This document shows positions 17,699-28,803 of a DNA stretch of 64,000 bases, piece by piece; within the stretch, counting starts at the first letter, position 1, and each line of letters begins with the position of its first letter. The notes below the pieces were generated by a model. That model searched no databases. It was not told where the DNA came from and saw only the letters and a list, made by a program, of their open reading frames with translations. The translations under genes were made by a program, and so were the position numbers. Origin of the DNA: Candidatus Puniceispirillum sp. GTDB taxonomy: Bacteria > Pseudomonadota > Alphaproteobacteria > Puniceispirillales > Puniceispirillaceae. Location of the stretch: NCBI GenBank assembly GCA_028382965.1, contig JAOEUK010000005.1, positions 62,001-126,000 on the forward strand. Reading direction: 5' to 3'.

Positions 17699-19051
17699 AT
17701 GCAAAAGAAATCTCCACCCTCTGATGTAAACTTCGTCCCTTCATGCGCTGCAATCATTGTTGCTGCCGGTTCAGGCACCAGAGCCCTGGCTGGCGACACT
17801 TCAGCATCCATTACAGCATTAACAAAACAATTCTGGCAATTAGGAACAAAAACAGTCTTAGAGCATTCACTTGATTATTTTACGGCGCATCGTCTCATCG
17901 CAGCCGTTATTCTTGTGCTGCCTAAATGTCAGATTAGCCGTATAAACGATCTTATCATGCCTACACCGACACCTGTACACCTTGTTGTTGGTGGTGCCAC
18001 AAGACAAGAGTCAGTCCGTGCCGGTCTAAATGCGCTAGAAGCTAGCGTAGATACTGATAGCATTGCCCATGTTGCCATTCATGATGCTGCTCGTCCTCTA
18101 ATCCCCACAAATTTGCTCGACCGTCTGTTAACCGCGCTAGAGGTAGAAAAAGATGATAAAACGGTTGGAGCAATACCTGTTTTGTCATTTGCTGACAGCA
18201 TAAAAACTTTTGATCAAAACCACACGAATAAAAGTAAAATAATAGACAGTAGTTTAAACCGCAGTAAAATAGCGATCGCGCAAACACCACAATTATTCAA
18301 CCTAAGGGCCATTACATCACTGCATCGAGAATTTGCCGACCAACTGGGTTTCACCGATGATTGTAGCCTTGCCGAAAAAGCTGGATTCAACATTCTAGCA
18401 ATTGATGGTGCCAAACAACTGATGAAGCTGACCGATAATGACGATTATATTATGCTTGAACAATGGGCAACTCGAACCAACACAACCTTCCTATCAGCAA
18501 ATAAAGCAAAGACAGGTAATATGACTGAAACACGCCACGGCACTGGCTTTGATGTGCATAAATTTGACCATGAATCTGGCCCAATCTGGCTTGGCGGAAT
18601 CAAGCTGGATAGTGATAGGCGTATACTTGCCCATTCGGACGGTGATGTTGGGCTTCATGCGTTATGTGATGCAATTTTTGGTGCGCTCGCGGATGGCGAT
18701 ATTGGATCACATTTTCCACCCTCGGAGCCGCAATGGAAAAATGCGAGTAGCGCAGTTTTTTTAACCTTTGCAATACGCCGCCTTGCTGAGAGAGGGGGGG
18801 CATTAATTCATCTTGACTTGACATTTATTTGCGAAAATCCAAAAATTGGACCTCACCGCAATGCGATGCGCGCACGAATTTCTAAAATTTGTGGTCTTTC
18901 TATCGATCGGGTCAGCGTAAAAGCTACTACCTCTGAAGGACTTGGCTTTACTGGACGGGGAGAAGGTATCGCCGCGCAAGCAAGTGTTAGCATCACCCTA
19001 CCCGCACTACCAGGCATGTCAACTCAGCCTAATCAGGACGGCCAAGGATGA
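17699..19051 (+). CDS. ispDF: Bifunctional IspD/IspF isoprenoid enzyme
   Basis: Fused enzyme of the MEP pathway: an N-terminal 2-C-methylerythritol 4-phosphate cytidylyltransferase and a C-terminal 2-C-methylerythritol 2,4-cyclodiphosphate synthase. IspD motifs are AAIIVAAGSGTR near the start, VHDAARPLI-type VAIHDAARPLI, and AQTPQLF. The IspF half starts near RHGTGFDVHKF and has LAHSDGDVGLHALCDAIFGAL and KATTSEGLGFTGRGEGIAAQA. ATG at 17699 is chosen over an upstream in-frame GTG at 17645 because AAAGG at 17686-17690 precedes it at 8 bases. The fusion is common in Alphaproteobacteria. It overlaps pgpA by 4 bp. Confidence 0.95.
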   Translation: MQKKSPPSDVNFVPSCAAIIVAAGSGTRALAGDTSASITALTKQFWQLGTKTVLEHSLDYFTAHRLIAAVILVLPKCQISRINDLIMPTPTPVHLVVGGATRQESVRAGLNALEASVDTDSIAHVAIHDAARPLIPTNLLDRLLTALEVEKDDKTVGAIPVLSFADSIKTFDQNHTNKSKIIDSSLNRSKIAIAQTPQLFNLRAITSLHREFADQLGFTDDCSLAEKAGFNILAIDGAKQLMKLTDNDDYIMLEQWATRTNTTFLSANKAKTGNMTETRHGTGFDVHKFDHESGPIWLGGIKLDSDRRILAHSDGDVGLHALCDAIFGALADGDIGSHFPPSEPQWKNASSAVFLTFAIRRLAERGGALIHLDLTFICENPKIGPHRNAMRARISKICGLSIDRVSVKATTSEGLGFTGRGEGIAAQASVSITLPALPGMSTQPNQDGQG

Positions 19052-19536
19052 CGGGCTCTCACTTTGACACATCACTTGCCTATATCGCAACCCTGGGCCC
19101 ATTTGGAAAGTTTCGTCCCGCACCCGGAACATTTGGATCAGTTATTGCTGTGATAATAGGTTATGTGATTGCTAGTTTTGGTGCAGAAATTTTGGCTGCC
19201 GCAACAATCATCATAATAATTCTTGGTACCATGGCCGCTGACGCTTATGGCCGTATCACCCAACGTAAAGACGCACCAGAAGTGATCATTGACGAAGTTG
19301 CAGGGCAATGGATAACCCTTATTATCCTTCCACTTGATCCATGGTGGTTCGCTGCTGGCTTTTTTCTGTTTAGGCTTTTTGATATTACTAAAGTTGGCCC
19401 CGTGGGCATGGCCGAACGCCTCTCGGGTGGTGTTGGAGTGATGGCAGATGATATTGTCGCTGGCATTTTGTCCGCAATATGCTTATTTTGTGCGGCACTC
19501 ATCATGGGCAAGACCACCTTGCTGAATTTTATGTGA
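19048..19536 (+). CDS. pgpA: Phosphatidylglycerophosphatase A
   Basis: Membrane lipid phosphatase that dephosphorylates phosphatidylglycerophosphate to phosphatidylglycerol. The 162 residues have the family motifs FGKFRPAPGTFGS near the N-terminus, then KDAPEVIIDEVAGQWI with the acidic metal-binding residues, and FRLFDITKVGPVGMAERLSGGVGVMADDIVAG, among several hydrophobic segments. Start ATG overlaps the ispDF stop (ATGA). Assignment is secure from these motifs. Confidence 0.94.
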   Translation: MTGSHFDTSLAYIATLGPFGKFRPAPGTFGSVIAVIIGYVIASFGAEILAAATIIIIILGTMAADAYGRITQRKDAPEVIIDEVAGQWITLIILPLDPWWFAAGFFLFRLFDITKVGPVGMAERLSGGVGVMADDIVAGILSAICLFCAALIMGKTTLLNFM

Positions 19537-19544
19537 GACAGATT

Positions 19545-20048
19545 ATGTATTCAAGAACTGAAATGACCATTCATGACCTTGCAAAGATCATTATCGAGAA
19601 AGCCATCCAGAAAGGCGTTGTGATCGCTCTTGCCGAATCTTGCACCGGCGGTATGATCTGCACAGCTTTAACCAATATTTCCGGTTCATCTGCTGTGCTT
19701 GATCGCGGGCTGGTAACTTACAGCAATGCTGCCAAAAAGGAGCTTTTAGGCGTTCCAGACAACATTTTGGCAAAATATGGAGCTGTCTCCGCTGAAACTG
19801 CCAGCGCCATGACCAGGGGAGCATTGGTAAACACTTCCGCTGCATCACTTGCCGCATCAGTAACTGGGATTGCTGGTCCTGGCGGTGGTAGTGCAGAAAA
19901 ACCAGTAGGGCTTGTTCATTTTTCCTGCCAAAAGCGTGGAAATATTCCCGTCCTTGAGAAACATGTTTTCACTGGAAATCGTGACGAAATTCGCTTAAAA
20001 TCATCATACACTTCACTAGCTATGATTTTTGAGTCGATGGATAGTTAG
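19545..20048 (+). CDS. CinA C-terminal-domain nicotinamide-nucleotide amidohydrolase
   Basis: Stand-alone CinA C-terminal domain (PncC/YgaD type), which deamidates nicotinamide mononucleotide in NAD recycling. The 167 residues carry ALAESCTGGMICTALTNISGSS, GLVTYSNAAKKELLGV, and VTGIAGPGGGSAEKPVGLVHF, all diagnostic; the N-terminal MoCF-like domain of full-length CinA is absent. ATG at 19545, 8 bp after pgpA, is preferred; ATG at 19563 is also possible. A longer reading from 19479 would overlap pgpA by 58 bp and is unlikely. It converges on the Coq10/RatA-like gene. Confidence 0.88.
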   Translation: MYSRTEMTIHDLAKIIIEKAIQKGVVIALAESCTGGMICTALTNISGSSAVLDRGLVTYSNAAKKELLGVPDNILAKYGAVSAETASAMTRGALVNTSAASLAASVTGIAGPGGGSAEKPVGLVHFSCQKRGNIPVLEKHVFTGNRDEIRLKSSYTSLAMIFESMDS

Positions 20049-20057
20049 TTTTAGCAC

Positions 20058-20498
20058 CTACATTTTTTTATCATAAAGAGCGTTAGCACGCGTTTCAAAT
20101 GCACGAACCATCCGCTTTACAGCTTCAGTAAATAGTGTCTCAATAACCGTCTGAAGAAGCCTCGAATTAAATTCAAAATCAACATAAAAATCAATTTCAC
20201 AGCCATCAGGATGGTCAAGGAACTTCCAGCGGTTCGTCAAATGCCTAAATGGGCCTTCAGCATACTCTACTGTGATCTCCAAATTTTTTGCATCAAGTTC
20301 AACATAAGAGGTAAATCGCTCCCGAAACATATTAAAGCCAATAATTAGGTCAGCCTGCAGGTCTAGGGTATTTTCGTGGTGGATGCGCGCAGCCAAGCAC
20401 CATGGCAAAAATTCAGGATATTTTTGCACATCAGCGACAAGCGTATAAAGATCCAATGGCCGGTGATTAATCACCCGTTTTTCAGCATGCACTGTCAT
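20058..20498 (-). CDS. Coq10/RatA-family START-domain protein
   Basis: Small SRPBCC/START-fold protein of the Coq10/RatA family; mitochondrial Coq10 binds ubiquinone and assists respiration, while E. coli RatA was described as a ribosome association inhibitor. The 146 residues show the family pattern HRPLDLYTLVADVQKYPEFLPWCLAARI, FRERFTSYVELD, EGPFRHLTNRWKFL and the C-terminal helix ETLFTEAVKRMVRAFETRA. It lies 18 bp downstream of lipA, a usual alphaproteobacterial neighbour. A ubiquinone-linked role is more likely here than toxin action, but that is inferred from relatives. Confidence 0.88.
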   Translation of the reverse strand: MTVHAEKRVINHRPLDLYTLVADVQKYPEFLPWCLAARIHHENTLDLQADLIIGFNMFRERFTSYVELDAKNLEITVEYAEGPFRHLTNRWKFLDHPDGCEIDFYVDFEFNSRLLQTVIETLFTEAVKRMVRAFETRANALYDKKM

Positions 20499-20516
20499 TC
20501 AAACAGGCTCCGGAGA

Positions 20517-21470
20517 CTATGCTTCACGCAGAGCGACATTGCGCGCAGTCTGTAACGCGGCAAAATCAGCGTCTGCATGATAGCTTGACCGAGTCAACGG
20601 TGTTGCCGACATCAGTAAAAACCCCTTACCAAAACCAATCTTAGCATATTGAGCGAAGCTGTCAGGGTCAACAAACCTATCTACCACAGCATGTTTTGGT
20701 GTCGGCTGGAGATACTGGCCAATGGTCATAAAATCCACGTCCGCACTACGAAGGTCATCCATCAATTGGCAAACCTCATCATCAGTTTCACCAAGGCCAA
20801 CCATAATTCCAGATTTAGTAAACATAGTTGGATCAATCCCCTTAACCTTTTGCAATATTGATAGTGAGTGAAAATACCGCGCACCCGGACGAATCCGCGG
20901 GTAGAGGCGCGGCACAGTTTCCATATTGTGGTTAAAAACATCTGGGCGTGCTTTTACAACAATTTCAAGTGCTCCGTCTTTACGCAGAAAGTCGGGGGTA
21001 AGCACCTCAATTGTGGTGCTAGATGACAACTGCTGGATAGCCAAAATTGTTTTAGCAAAATGTTCAGCTCCGCCATCATCAAGATCATCCCGGTCAACCG
21101 AGGTAATGACGACGTGACGCAAGCCTAACTTTGCCACTGCTTTTCCCACATTTTCTGGCTCGTGAGGGTCCAAAAAGTCAGGGCGGCCAGTCGCAACATT
21201 GCAAAATGCACAAGCACGCGTGCAAACCGAACCCAAAATCATAATCGTTGCGTGTTTTTGTGCCCAGCATTCTCCAATATTTGGGCAAGCAGCCTCTTCA
21301 CAAACAGTTACAAGATTTAGATCACGCATCAAGGATCTAGTCTCAATATAGGCCGCTGAAACAGGCGCCTTCACCCGCAACCATTCTGGGCGCGGTGGCT
21401 GAGGACGATCAGGGTTTTTTCGCTTTTCAGGGTGACGCGCAGCCCCCTTGCTTGTGTTTAATTGTGGCAT
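20517..21470 (-). CDS. lipA: Lipoyl synthase LipA
   Basis: Radical SAM enzyme that inserts two sulfurs into octanoyl groups on lipoyl domains. The 317 residues have the auxiliary-cluster motif [13 protein letters not shown], the radical SAM motif CTRACAFC, and the C-terminal RSSYHAD whose serine ligates the auxiliary cluster. It follows the pyruvate dehydrogenase genes whose E1-beta and E2 products carry lipoyl domains, so substrate and modifying enzyme are encoded together. The N-terminal 25 residues are basic and proline-rich. Confidence 0.96.
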   Translation of the reverse strand: MPQLNTSKGAARHPEKRKNPDRPQPPRPEWLRVKAPVSAAYIETRSLMRDLNLVTVCEEAACPNIGECWAQKHATIMILGSVCTRACAFCNVATGRPDFLDPHEPENVGKAVAKLGLRHVVITSVDRDDLDDGGAEHFAKTILAIQQLSSSTTIEVLTPDFLRKDGALEIVVKARPDVFNHNMETVPRLYPRIRPGARYFHSLSILQKVKGIDPTMFTKSGIMVGLGETDDEVCQLMDDLRSADVDFMTIGQYLQPTPKHAVVDRFVDPDSFAQYAKIGFGKGFLLMSATPLTRSSYHADADFAALQTARNVALREA

Positions 21471-21593
21471 AGCTTTTTCTTAGCAGACTAAATAGATAAA
21501 GAACAACAGATTAACCATCATAAAGAACAAGGCTTTCTAAACTAATAATGGTTTCTTATTCACAGTGCCAATTTATTAAAGTGAAACACTATT

Positions 21594-22988
21594 TTAAAAA
21601 TGGATCGCCCGATCATAGGCATCTAAAACAGACTCGTGCATCGCTTCTGACAATGTTGGATGTGGAAAAATTGTAGCCATTAAATCAGCCTCAGTTGCTT
21701 CAAGTGTCCGTGCAATGGCATAGCCTTGAATTAATTCTGTGACTTCAGGGCCAACCATATGTGCACCAAGCAATTCACCTGTTTTTTCATCAAATATTGT
21801 TTTTACAAAACCACTATCATCACCAAGTGCGATTGCTTTACCATTTCCGTGGAATGGAAAACGACCAATTTTCAATGCATAACCAGCCTGTTTGGCGGTG
21901 GCTTCAGTCATACCAACAGAAGCGACTTGTGGTCGGCAATACGTACATCCCGGCACAGCACCTGCCCCTATTACATGAACATCTTTCAGGCCAGAAATCT
22001 TTTCAACACAGATAATTCCCTCATGGCTGGCCTTGTGAGCCAACCATGGCGGCCCCGTCACATCGCCAATAGCATAAATCCCCTTTTCGGCGGTGGCGCC
22101 CCAGTGATCGGTAACTATGTGACCACGATCAACTTTAACTTTGGTAACATCCAGTCCAAGATTTTCGGTGTTCCCCGTAATCCCGACCGCCAAAATCATC
22201 CGACTTGCTTTCAAGGGAGTATCATACCCTTCAACTATTACCGATACTTCACCTGCACTGCTTGTCACTGATTGTATTTTTACACCAGTCATCACAGTGA
22301 TACCACGCTTTTCAAATGATTTTTGAACAAAGCTAGAAACATCGGCATCTTCAACCGGCAATATCCGGTCCTTTGCCTCAACCAACGTTACCTTGACGCC
22401 CATGTCATGATAAAATGACGCAAATTCGCTGCCAATCGCACCCGATCCAACAATGATTAGCGATTCTGGCATGCTGTCCGGTACCATCGCCTCACGGTAT
22501 GTCAGGATGCTTTTGCCATTTTCCTCAATAGTGGGCAGCGCCCGCGCTCGCGCGCCGGTGGCAATAATCACATGTTTTGCCACGACCATATTGCCGTCAG
22601 ATAGCGTAATTTGGCGCAGCCCCGCCTTTTCCATCCCTAACTTGGCTTCGGCCTCGATTACCCTGATCTTATTTTTTTTCAACAGATGTTTAACCCCCAT
22701 TGATAGGCGCGATGCAACGTCGCGAGACCGTTTTACAACCATGCCAAGATCAACTATTACCTCGCCAACTGTAATGCCAAAATCAGCCATTTCATCAAGT
22801 GAATGCCGCAATTCAGCAGCACGCAACAATGCTTTGGTTGGTATACACCCCCAATTCAAGCAGACGCCACCAAGATGTTCGCGCTCAACAACTACCGTCT
22901 TCATCCCAAGCTGAGCTGCCCGAATGGCTGCAACATAGCCACCCGGACCACCACCAATAATGGCAATGTCAAATTGCGTTTCAGTCAT
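21594..22988 (-). CDS. lpdA: Dihydrolipoamide dehydrogenase (E3)
   Basis: FAD-dependent E3 subunit that reoxidises dihydrolipoyl groups of the 2-oxoacid dehydrogenase complexes. The 464 residues have AIIGGGPGGYVAAIRAAQLG (FAD), the redox disulfide in GGVCLNWGCIPTKALLRAAE, LIIVGSGAIGSEFASF (NAD), and the C-terminal HPHPTLSEAMHE-like segment FPHPTLSEAMHESVLDAY with the catalytic His-Glu pair. It lies just downstream of pdhC, so it most likely serves pyruvate dehydrogenase. Confidence 0.96.
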   Translation of the reverse strand: MTETQFDIAIIGGGPGGYVAAIRAAQLGMKTVVVEREHLGGVCLNWGCIPTKALLRAAELRHSLDEMADFGITVGEVIVDLGMVVKRSRDVASRLSMGVKHLLKKNKIRVIEAEAKLGMEKAGLRQITLSDGNMVVAKHVIIATGARARALPTIEENGKSILTYREAMVPDSMPESLIIVGSGAIGSEFASFYHDMGVKVTLVEAKDRILPVEDADVSSFVQKSFEKRGITVMTGVKIQSVTSSAGEVSVIVEGYDTPLKASRMILAVGITGNTENLGLDVTKVKVDRGHIVTDHWGATAEKGIYAIGDVTGPPWLAHKASHEGIICVEKISGLKDVHVIGAGAVPGCTYCRPQVASVGMTEATAKQAGYALKIGRFPFHGNGKAIALGDDSGFVKTIFDEKTGELLGAHMVGPEVTELIQGYAIARTLEATEADLMATIFPHPTLSEAMHESVLDAYDRAIHF

Positions 22989-23044
22989 ACTTTATCTCCT
23001 AATCAACAGCAGCATTTTGGGATGGAACCAAAAAATCATTTTCT

Positions 23045-24298
23045 CTAAAGAAGCATCGTAACCGGGTTTTCAATAAACCCCCTGAACGCTTGCAGCCATT
23101 TTGCACCAACCGCACCGTCAACCGCTCGATGATCTGCTGATAATGTGACGGTCATCAACGTTGCAACCGCCAGGCCACCATCAATCACAACAGGGCGCTT
23201 TTCACCGACACCAACCGCCAGAATTGCCCCTTGTGGAGGGTTAATAACCGCAGCAAATTCACGGATGCCAAACATACCAAGATTGGAAATGGTAAAACTG
23301 CCACCAGTATACTCTTCTGCGGCCAATTGGCCATCACGCGCCCGCTGCGCCAGATCTTTGGTGATTCGCGATAGCGCAGCAAGACCCGTTTCCTCAGCCG
23401 CCCAAATAATAGGGGTTATAAGCCCGCCTTCCACCGCAACAGCCATCGAAATATTAGCATTGTGGAACCGGCGCGTATGATCGCCTTCCCATGACGCATT
23501 CGCTTCAGGGACGGCTATTAACGCCATTGCAGCAGCGCGAATAATCATGTCATTCAATGAAATTTTTACATCATCAGGTGCTTTTACATTCAAGACTTTG
23601 CGCGCATCCAGCAATGTATCGATCATACAATCGACTGTCAGATAGAAATGAGGGGCCTGCTGTTTTGATCGCTGCAAGCGATCCGCAATAACTTTGCGCA
23701 TCTGGCCGTTTGGCACAAGATAGCTATCACCCTTTAAGCCCTGCTGACCGCCCACCAAGGCTTCTATGCCACCAAAAGAGGATGATAAAGCAGGTTTTAC
23801 GGTTCGTAACGCTTTTGCGGTTTCAACATCGCGGCGCAAAATCCGCCCATGGGGACCACTACCGGTAATGCCATCAAGGGCCACCCCTTTATCGGCGGCA
23901 ATCCGGCGGGCAAGTGGACTTGAGAAAATACGTGGCTCGCCAAGCGATGGTTTTGACCGCTCAGGAACGGATGTCATAGACCGCAGTGCTGCAGGTGGGC
24001 GGGCGGCTGGTTGCGGCGCATCACTCACATTATTTGCAACATCATCAGCGGTCTCACCATCTTCTGCCAGAACCGCAATCACCTCCCCAACAGAGACATT
24101 TTCGCGTCCCGCTTCGATCAAGATTTTAGCCATGATGCCATCATCAACTGATTCAACTTCCATAGTTGCCTTGTCGGTTTCGATCTCGGCAATTACATCA
24201 CCTGAATTGATCTGATCACCCTCGCCAACAAGCCATTTTGCTAATATACCAGTGGTCATGGTAGGAGACAGAGCCGGCATTTTAATCTCAGTTGCCAT
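23045..24298 (-). CDS. pdhC: Pyruvate dehydrogenase E2, dihydrolipoamide acetyltransferase
   Basis: Core acetyltransferase of the pyruvate dehydrogenase complex. From ATG at 24298 it has 417 residues: a lipoyl domain with [11 protein letters not shown] (lipoylated Lys), a linker, an E1/E3-binding domain with SSPLARRIAADKGVALDGITGSGPHGRI, and the catalytic domain ending in SADHRAVDGAVGAKWLQAF (HxxxD). A longer reading starts at 24352 inside pdhB; the 24298 start gives the standard [14 protein letters not shown] and has TAGGA just upstream. The start is 4 bp after the pdhB stop. Confidence 0.95.
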   Translation of the reverse strand: MATEIKMPALSPTMTTGILAKWLVGEGDQINSGDVIAEIETDKATMEVESVDDGIMAKILIEAGRENVSVGEVIAVLAEDGETADDVANNVSDAPQPAARPPAALRSMTSVPERSKPSLGEPRIFSSPLARRIAADKGVALDGITGSGPHGRILRRDVETAKALRTVKPALSSSFGGIEALVGGQQGLKGDSYLVPNGQMRKVIADRLQRSKQQAPHFYLTVDCMIDTLLDARKVLNVKAPDDVKISLNDMIIRAAAMALIAVPEANASWEGDHTRRFHNANISMAVAVEGGLITPIIWAAEETGLAALSRITKDLAQRARDGQLAAEEYTGGSFTISNLGMFGIREFAAVINPPQGAILAVGVGEKRPVVIDGGLAVATLMTVTLSADHRAVDGAVGAKWLQAFRGFIENPVTMLL

Positions 24299-24302
24299 GA
24301 TC

Positions 24303-25697
24303 CTACCCCTTAAATCCGTCACAAGTGGCAAGCGCACTTGCAACAATATCATTAATTTGTGGAAGGGCTAGAACTTCCAGATTTGCTGCATATGGCATGG
24401 GAACATCCTTGCCCGTTACCCGCGCAATCGGGGCATCCAGCCAGTCAAAGGCCTGTTCCATAACCTGCATGGCAATTTCTGAACCAATGCCGGCAAAAGG
24501 AAGCCCTTCTTCGCATGTCACTAGACGTGAGGTCTTCTTCACTGAATTAATGATTGTTTTACTATCAAGGGGGCGGATTGTGCGCAGATCAATAACCTCT
24601 GCACTAATGCCCTGTTCTTCCAGCCTGTCAGCCGCTTCTAATGCGCGGCCAACCATAATTGAAAATGCCACAATTGTAACATTGCTGCCTTCACGCAAAA
24701 TTTTTGACTTGCCAATTGGGACAACCCAATCATCATCGTTCGGTACATCAAAGCTTTGTCCGTAAAGAACTTCATTTTCCAAAAATATAACTGGATTTGG
24801 GTCGCGAATAGCGGCCTTTAACAAGCCTTTTGCATCAGCTGCCGAATAAGGGGCAACGACCTTAAGCCCCGGACAATGTGCGTACCAGCTGGCAAAACAT
24901 TGCGAATGCTGAGCTGCAACGCGGCTTGCCGCCCCGTTTGGCCCCCGAAAGACGATTGGACAACCCATTTGTCCACCCGACATATAAAGCGTTTTTGCAG
25001 CAGAATTGATAATCTGGTCAATCGCCTGCATGGCAAAATTAAAAGTCATAAACTCAATAACAGGCCGCAATTCGCCAAAGGCTGCCCCGACGCCCAAACC
25101 GGCAAAGCCCTGTTCGGTAATCGGCGTGTCAATGACGCGTTTTGCGCCAAATTCATCCAGCAGTCCTTGCGTGACCTTATAAGCTCCCTGATATTCAGCA
25201 ACTTCTTCGCCCATCACAAACACATTTTCATCGCGGCGCATTTCCTCAGCCATGGCATCTCGAAGGGATTCTCGGACGGTCAATGCTGTTGATGTCCCGT
25301 TCCATTCAGCATCAGCAACAATGGGGGCTTGAAGTGCTGCGGTTGCCATATCTTTTGAGACACTTGAACCTTCAAACTTTAAAGCCTCTTCAGCTGCAGT
25401 CGAGGCCAGCGCAGGCTGTGTTGGGAGCTGGGCAGCTATATCGCTGGCAGTTTCGCCATCTTCCAAGAGCAAAGCAATTGGCGCATTTACCTTTACATTC
25501 TGAGTTCCAGCAGCGATGAAAATCTGACCCATCTTGCCATCTTCAATGGCTTCGACTTCCATTGTTGCCTTATCAGTTTCAATCTCAGCAATTACGTCAC
25601 CCGACCTTACATCATCACCTTCGGCAACAAGCCATTTGGCAAGCGTGCCCTCTTCCATGGTTGGCGATAATGCGGGCATTTTAATTTCAATGGCCAT
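24303..25697 (-). CDS. pdhB: Pyruvate dehydrogenase E1 beta with N-terminal lipoyl domain
   Basis: Beta subunit of the thiamine-diphosphate-dependent E1 component. The 464 residues start with a lipoyl domain ([24 protein letters not shown], lipoyl Lys in [11 protein letters not shown]), then a flexible linker, then the E1-beta transketolase fold from [15 protein letters not shown] through [17 protein letters not shown] and [18 protein letters not shown] lipoyl domain on E1 beta is a known alphaproteobacterial trait. It lies 3 bp after pdhA and 4 bp before pdhC. Confidence 0.95.
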   Translation of the reverse strand: MAIEIKMPALSPTMEEGTLAKWLVAEGDDVRSGDVIAEIETDKATMEVEAIEDGKMGQIFIAAGTQNVKVNAPIALLLEDGETASDIAAQLPTQPALASTAAEEALKFEGSSVSKDMATAALQAPIVADAEWNGTSTALTVRESLRDAMAEEMRRDENVFVMGEEVAEYQGAYKVTQGLLDEFGAKRVIDTPITEQGFAGLGVGAAFGELRPVIEFMTFNFAMQAIDQIINSAAKTLYMSGGQMGCPIVFRGPNGAASRVAAQHSQCFASWYAHCPGLKVVAPYSAADAKGLLKAAIRDPNPVIFLENEVLYGQSFDVPNDDDWVVPIGKSKILREGSNVTIVAFSIMVGRALEAADRLEEQGISAEVIDLRTIRPLDSKTIINSVKKTSRLVTCEEGLPFAGIGSEIAMQVMEQAFDWLDAPIARVTGKDVPMPYAANLEVLALPQINDIVASALATCDGFKG

Positions 25698-25700
25698 GAC

Positions 25701-26768
25701 CTATCCTTTTGCAACAAGCCGCTCATCAGTCAGCGGCAGCAGAATATCAGTAAAGAGTTCGCGTGGGTCAGGGGCAGGGCTGGTCTGTGCAAATTCGGTT
25801 GCCGACGTGACAGTTGCTTTTATCTCTGAGTCGATTTCCTTGAGAAAGGTATCATCAACATTCTGGTTTCTTAGTAGATCACGAATCTGGTCGATTGGGT
25901 CATGCTGTTTGCGCATTGCATCCACCTCTTCGCGGGTCCGATATTTAGCTGGATCAGACATTGAATGGCCACGATAGCGGTAAGTTTTCATCTCAAGGAT
26001 GTACGGGCCATTTCCATCGCGGCAATGCGCGAGTGCTTCAAGTGCTGCTGTGCGGACTGCCAGCACATTCATTCCATCAACTTGTTTTCCAGGAATGCCA
26101 TAAGCCATACCCCTGTCTGATAAGTCATGTCCAGCCGCAGCGCGCGATACTTTTGTACCCATACCATATTGATTGTTTTCAATCACAAAAACCACTGGTA
26201 GTTTCCATAAGGCAGCCATATTAAAGCTCTCATAAACTTGGCCCTGATTTACCGCACCATCGCCAAGATAAGTCATACAAACGTTAGGTTCTTTTTTATA
26301 TTTATGGGAAAAAGCCAAACCAACACCAATTGGCACCTGTGCGCCAACAATACCATGACCGCCAAAAAAGTTTTTCTCGCGGCTGAACATATGCATTGAA
26401 CCACCTTTGCCGCGCGAATACCCATCCGCACGGCCAGTTAATTCAGCCATAACACCGTTTGATTCCATGCCACAAGCCAACATATGACCATGGTCGCGGT
26501 ATGATGTAACCACCGTGTCGCCCGGTTTTGAGGCTGACTGTACCCCAACAACAACAGCTTCTTGGCCAATATAGAGGTGACAAAACCCACCAATTTGTCC
26601 CATGCCGTAAAGCTGTCCTGCCTTTTCTTCAAAACGTCGGATCAACAGCATATCCCTATATATTGTGACCAAATCTTTAGTTGGTGGCATATCATTCACA
26701 CCAACAACAACAGCTTTTGGCGGTCGACCTGGCCCCCGCTTACGCTTGGCTTCTAACTTTATCTTCAT
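25701..26768 (-). CDS. pdhA: Pyruvate dehydrogenase E1 alpha
   Basis: Alpha subunit of the pyruvate dehydrogenase E1 heterotetramer; decarboxylates pyruvate with thiamine diphosphate. The 355 residues include RRFEEKAGQLYGMGQIGGFCHLYIGQEA, GGHGIVGAQVPIGVGLAFSHKY, the ThDP motif GDGAVNQGQVYESFNMAALW, and TYRYRGHSMSDPAKYR with the conserved phosphorylation-loop residues. ATG at 26768 is chosen over 26804 because AGGTG lies 6 bases upstream. Odd point: the N-terminus reads KRKRGPGRPPK, which resembles an AT-hook. Confidence 0.95.
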   Translation of the reverse strand: MKIKLEAKRKRGPGRPPKAVVVGVNDMPPTKDLVTIYRDMLLIRRFEEKAGQLYGMGQIGGFCHLYIGQEAVVVGVQSASKPGDTVVTSYRDHGHMLACGMESNGVMAELTGRADGYSRGKGGSMHMFSREKNFFGGHGIVGAQVPIGVGLAFSHKYKKEPNVCMTYLGDGAVNQGQVYESFNMAALWKLPVVFVIENNQYGMGTKVSRAAAGHDLSDRGMAYGIPGKQVDGMNVLAVRTAALEALAHCRDGNGPYILEMKTYRYRGHSMSDPAKYRTREEVDAMRKQHDPIDQIRDLLRNQNVDDTFLKEIDSEIKATVTSATEFAQTSPAPDPRELFTDILLPLTDERLVAKG

Positions 26769-26865
26769 GCTATTCACCTGTTTTGGCCTTAATGGCCTAC
26801 TCAAAAACCATAACCGTAGTTATGACTATCAAAAATTTTATGAAATTTAAAAACAAACAACATTT

Positions 26866-26886
26866 ACCCTTTGAGGATCCAAGGGT
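26866..26886. other. Hairpin between ftsB and pdhA
   Basis: ACCCTT at 26866-26871 pairs with AAGGGT at 26881-26886 around a 9-base loop containing GGATCC. On the plus strand a T-run follows immediately but no plus gene precedes it; on the minus strand, the direction of ftsB and pdhA, the following bases are only moderately T-rich. It may be a weak terminator or a leader hairpin of pdhA. The rest of the 215-bp gap is AT-rich without a clear feature. Confidence 0.3.
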
Positions 26887-26982
26887 TTTTAGATTATTGC
26901 AAGACTTTTATTATTCTGTTTTTGTTGATTTTTTTTCGTATAAACTTAAATTAAGTTAACTTTAAATTTCAACATTTCGATA

Positions 26983-27303
26983 CTAAAATTTCAAATCAGA
27001 CAGATCAATTGAAATAATTACATCATTAGGCCCATAAAGCCCTAACTCAGATCGGGCTGTTTCGGCTAGGATATCAGCATCAACACCACCGTTGTGCATA
27101 AGTGAAATACGGTGGCTCAAAAAAGACTGATGCTTTTTAAGCAATACCAACTGTTCTTCAGCCTTAATGATTTTATGCTCTAACTGTGGACGGGCTAATA
27201 TTCCTCGTTCGCCTGTAACAGTGTGAAAACCAAAAAATGCAATAATAGTCCCAAGTATAAAAAAGCTACCAGCAAACGCAAAAGATTTCCGCATTAAATA
27301 CAT
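26983..27303 (-). CDS. ftsB: Septum formation initiator FtsB/DivIC
   Basis: Small bitopic division protein that joins FtsL and FtsQ in the divisome. From ATG at 27303 it has 106 residues: a short basic N-terminus, one membrane segment (about residues 7-27), then a coiled-coil-forming stretch with LEHKIIKAEEQLVLLKKHQSFLSHRI and the family ending ILAETARSELGLYGPNDVIIS. AGGGA lies 7-8 bases before ATG 27303, so that start is preferred over the TTG at 27324. Position between eno and pdhA is standard in Alphaproteobacteria. Confidence 0.88.
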   Translation of the reverse strand: MYLMRKSFAFAGSFFILGTIIAFFGFHTVTGERGILARPQLEHKIIKAEEQLVLLKKHQSFLSHRISLMHNGGVDADILAETARSELGLYGPNDVIISIDLSDLKF

Positions 27304-27442
27304 GAGTAATTCCCTGATTAACAATTATGATTGCAGACGGCATAGCAAACTTCAATTATTAGACTAATGAATCAGAGCTTAATCAACTCGTCAAGAAAAA
27401 TACGAATTGTTGGACTTCTAAGGTTTCTTGACGTTTTATGAT

Positions 27443-28774
<1,332 letters not shown>

Positions 28775-28803
28775 TTAACGTTAAGCGCAAGCATTCCCAA
28801 GAC

